This document shows positions 34,201-34,468 of a stretch of 34,468 bases of DNA, piece after piece. The stretch is from contig NZ_QKKX01000012.1 of NCBI RefSeq assembly GCF_003434305.1, forward strand, positions 1 to 34,468, given 5' to 3'. The first letter of the stretch is position 1, and each line of letters starts with the position of its first letter. Origin of the DNA: Micromonospora sp. MW-13 (GTDB lineage: Bacteria; Actinomycetota; Actinomycetes; Mycobacteriales; Micromonosporaceae). The position numbers were made by a program, and so were the translations under genes. The notes under the pieces are model-generated. The model ran no database searches and was not told the DNA's origin. It saw only the letters and a program-made list of their open reading frames with translations.

Positions 34201-34369
34201 CGCTGATCCGGTTCTCCCGGCCGGGCAGTTGCACCGGCAGCACCTCGACGTCGTCGCCGAACTCCCGCTGCCAGTCGCGGAACGCGCTGGCCCCGGCCCC
34301 GGCGTAGGGCAGGCAGAACAACCGGACCGGCGCCTGGGGTCGGCTTCCGGCGGAGACGAACCAGTTCAC
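31274..34369 (-). CDS. Type II thioesterase fused to a LanB-like domain
   Basis: A 1031-residue fusion. Residues 1 to about 245 are a type II thioesterase of NRPS/PKS type: LFCLPYAGAGAS near 17-28, nucleophile Ser84 in GHSMGG, Asp193 and His221 (GGHFFL). Such enzymes clear misprimed carriers or release intermediates. After a short Ala/Pro linker, residues about 263-1031 are a LanB-like domain of the lantibiotic dehydratase N-terminal family: [18 protein letters not shown] (about 380-397), SPDLQICATDADALARGD (about 749), ITLDRLVVARQTWR and VKLGTETKPCFVDL (about 953). It is a paralog of the next gene. No elimination domain is present. The join of a thioester-handling domain to a tRNA-dependent family suggests action on carrier-bound substrates (inference). 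GTG 34369 overlaps the upstream stop by 4 bp. Confidence 0.88.
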   Translation of the reverse strand: MNWFVSAGSRPQAPVRLFCLPYAGAGASAFRDWQREFGDDVEVLPVQLPGRENRISEDPNFTVAEVAAAIAGRADRPYAIYGHSMGGRVGFEVVRELRRTGGPLPLRLYVGGARAPHVDDASLFDGLSKVDDDELLRRLGDGGGLPAGVLEHPELVELLLPLLRADFGRVDSYRYVPGEPLPVPVVVFSGRSDRAVSHAQSVGWDRHTAAGFTLHEIDGGHFFLHDRLPELAATIRADLTTAVRVAGANGTAPAPDGPPATAGHRVPLGDTGWSVWRDAILRTTGFPADGLTALGAPQAAAAADELIATGAGEERFDKEFAEALTATAGRLSELAADPLLREAVTWQNRNALLALDGLARGGADASRNVRRRDRERALLKYWQRYCGKNETVGFFGPSCWVTLDPELADMARVRPGAGLTRRRWVWFESWALSAYGDRLGADLAVRQWWPPMLQPHLSLRDRSVLRPGRPPVTLTPVEAALLAAADGRRPARDLVTDPAVGLRRAEDGYALLDRLVERELITWDAALPVAPDAEDVLAARIDAIGDEPARRAARAGLDRLRAARDEVATAAGDPDRLRAALDRLDETFTELTGQPARRRAGQMYAGRTLCYEDTARDLDVAFGAPLLAELAAPLAVLLRAARWLAGELEQAYGATFRELYDELRAEAGDGPVSLADLWFLVQGLFWGTGERPVDAVAAEFAARWAGLFGLADLPPGATEVRLSVADLADRAAEVFPARASEWTSARLHSPDLQICATDADALARGDYTVVLGELHAAWPSFDCQVFTPSHPDVERLRAALAADLGTHRMRLLFPADWPRRTSRTAEALVGPTDRQLAFLPAPGVDPDRVLPTVDLTVSDSDGRLVATARDGSRWPLTEVFAGLLSGHAVDGFKLVAAAPYTPRITLDRLVVARQTWRTTVGECGLADVTSERDRFLAVRRWRREEGLPELVYVKLGTETKPCFVDLGSPAYAAMFSAMVRAARKDGGDGVSLTVSEMLPTPDDAWVPDGAGRRYFSELRLHIVDDEGRSGR

Positions 34370-34468
34370 CGCGTGCCTCTCTGAGGGGGGTCGATCCAGT
34401 ACCGCTGGCGCTGGAACGGGTAGGTGGGCAGCCCGGTGCGCCGGACGCGGCCCTCGGGGTGCGGGGCC
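34366..34468 (-). CDS. C-terminal end of a type I PKS (post-AT linker), partial
   Basis: Only 33 codons and the stop lie in the window. The residues TGLPTYPFQRQRYWIDPP are the classical post-AT linker of type I polyketide synthases, the same motif as in the complete PKS further along ([12 protein letters not shown]). The protein ends seven residues later, so no KR, DH or carrier domain follows the AT. The start is beyond the right edge. It overlaps the thioesterase-LanB gene by 4 bp and belongs to the same operon. Confidence 0.85.
   Translation of the reverse strand, partial: APHPEGRVRRTGLPTYPFQRQRYWIDPPQRGTR

Noticed and set aside
28968..34369. Reading the LanB-like genes as evidence of a lanthipeptide or thiopeptide cluster
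   Set aside because: No precursor peptide, LanC cyclase, YcaO or elimination-domain gene is in the window, and the genes are coupled to NRPS and PKS genes.

Overview
The window is very GC-rich, uses GTG/TTG starts freely, and carries families typical of filamentous actinomycetes: a DUF397/XRE-DUF5753 regulator pair, a SAV2177-type methyltransferase, a Pkn-type kinase, DUF4291 and an MbtH protein. This suggests an actinomycete, plausibly Micromonosporaceae; genus is inference. There are no rRNA or tRNA genes and no CRISPR array that I can see.

Left part, about 1-7300, looks like ordinary chromosome: a DedA membrane protein, a Ser/Thr kinase, a SAM methyltransferase, an XRE/DUF5753 regulator with its DUF397 partner (all minus strand), a GGDEF protein (+), a PemK/MazF-like toxin (-) and a DUF4291 protein (+). 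About 7390-8690 is a decay and insertion zone: a NUDIX gene that has lost its Nudix box in frame, a 156-bp inverted-repeat element, and an IS200/IS605-type remnant whose TnpB has two in-frame deletions removing most of the RuvC domain. A divergent serpin (8687-9940, +) follows. A strong hairpin at 10043-10079 separates it from the biosynthetic genes.

Right part, 10097 to beyond 34468, is one minus-strand NRPS/PKS operon that enters the window at its right edge. In transcription order: the C-terminus of a type I PKS ending just after its AT linker; a type II thioesterase fused to a LanB-like (lantibiotic dehydratase N-terminal, tRNA-dependent glutamylation type) domain; a second stand-alone LanB-like protein; an A-PCP-C-PCP NRPS; a KS-AT-KR-DH-PCP PKS; a TauD/SyrP-like Fe(II)/2-oxoglutarate oxygenase; an MbtH protein; a C-A(Asn)-PCP NRPS; and a C-A(Ser)-PCP-TE-MFS protein in which the terminal thioesterase has Cys in place of Ser and an exporter is fused to the assembly line. 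Most junctions are 4-bp start/stop overlaps, which implies tight translational coupling.

Working model (inference): an acyl or aminoacyl starter is processed by upstream PKS and A-PCP-C-PCP, extended by one malonyl unit that is reduced and dehydrated to an enoyl, then joined to Asn (possibly beta-hydroxylated) and Ser, released by a Cys thioesterase and exported by the tethered MFS domain. The two LanB-like proteins have no precursor peptide gene in view. They are the most unusual part: they may bring an aminoacyl-tRNA-dependent step (dehydration of Ser, or amino acid addition) into a carrier-protein assembly line.
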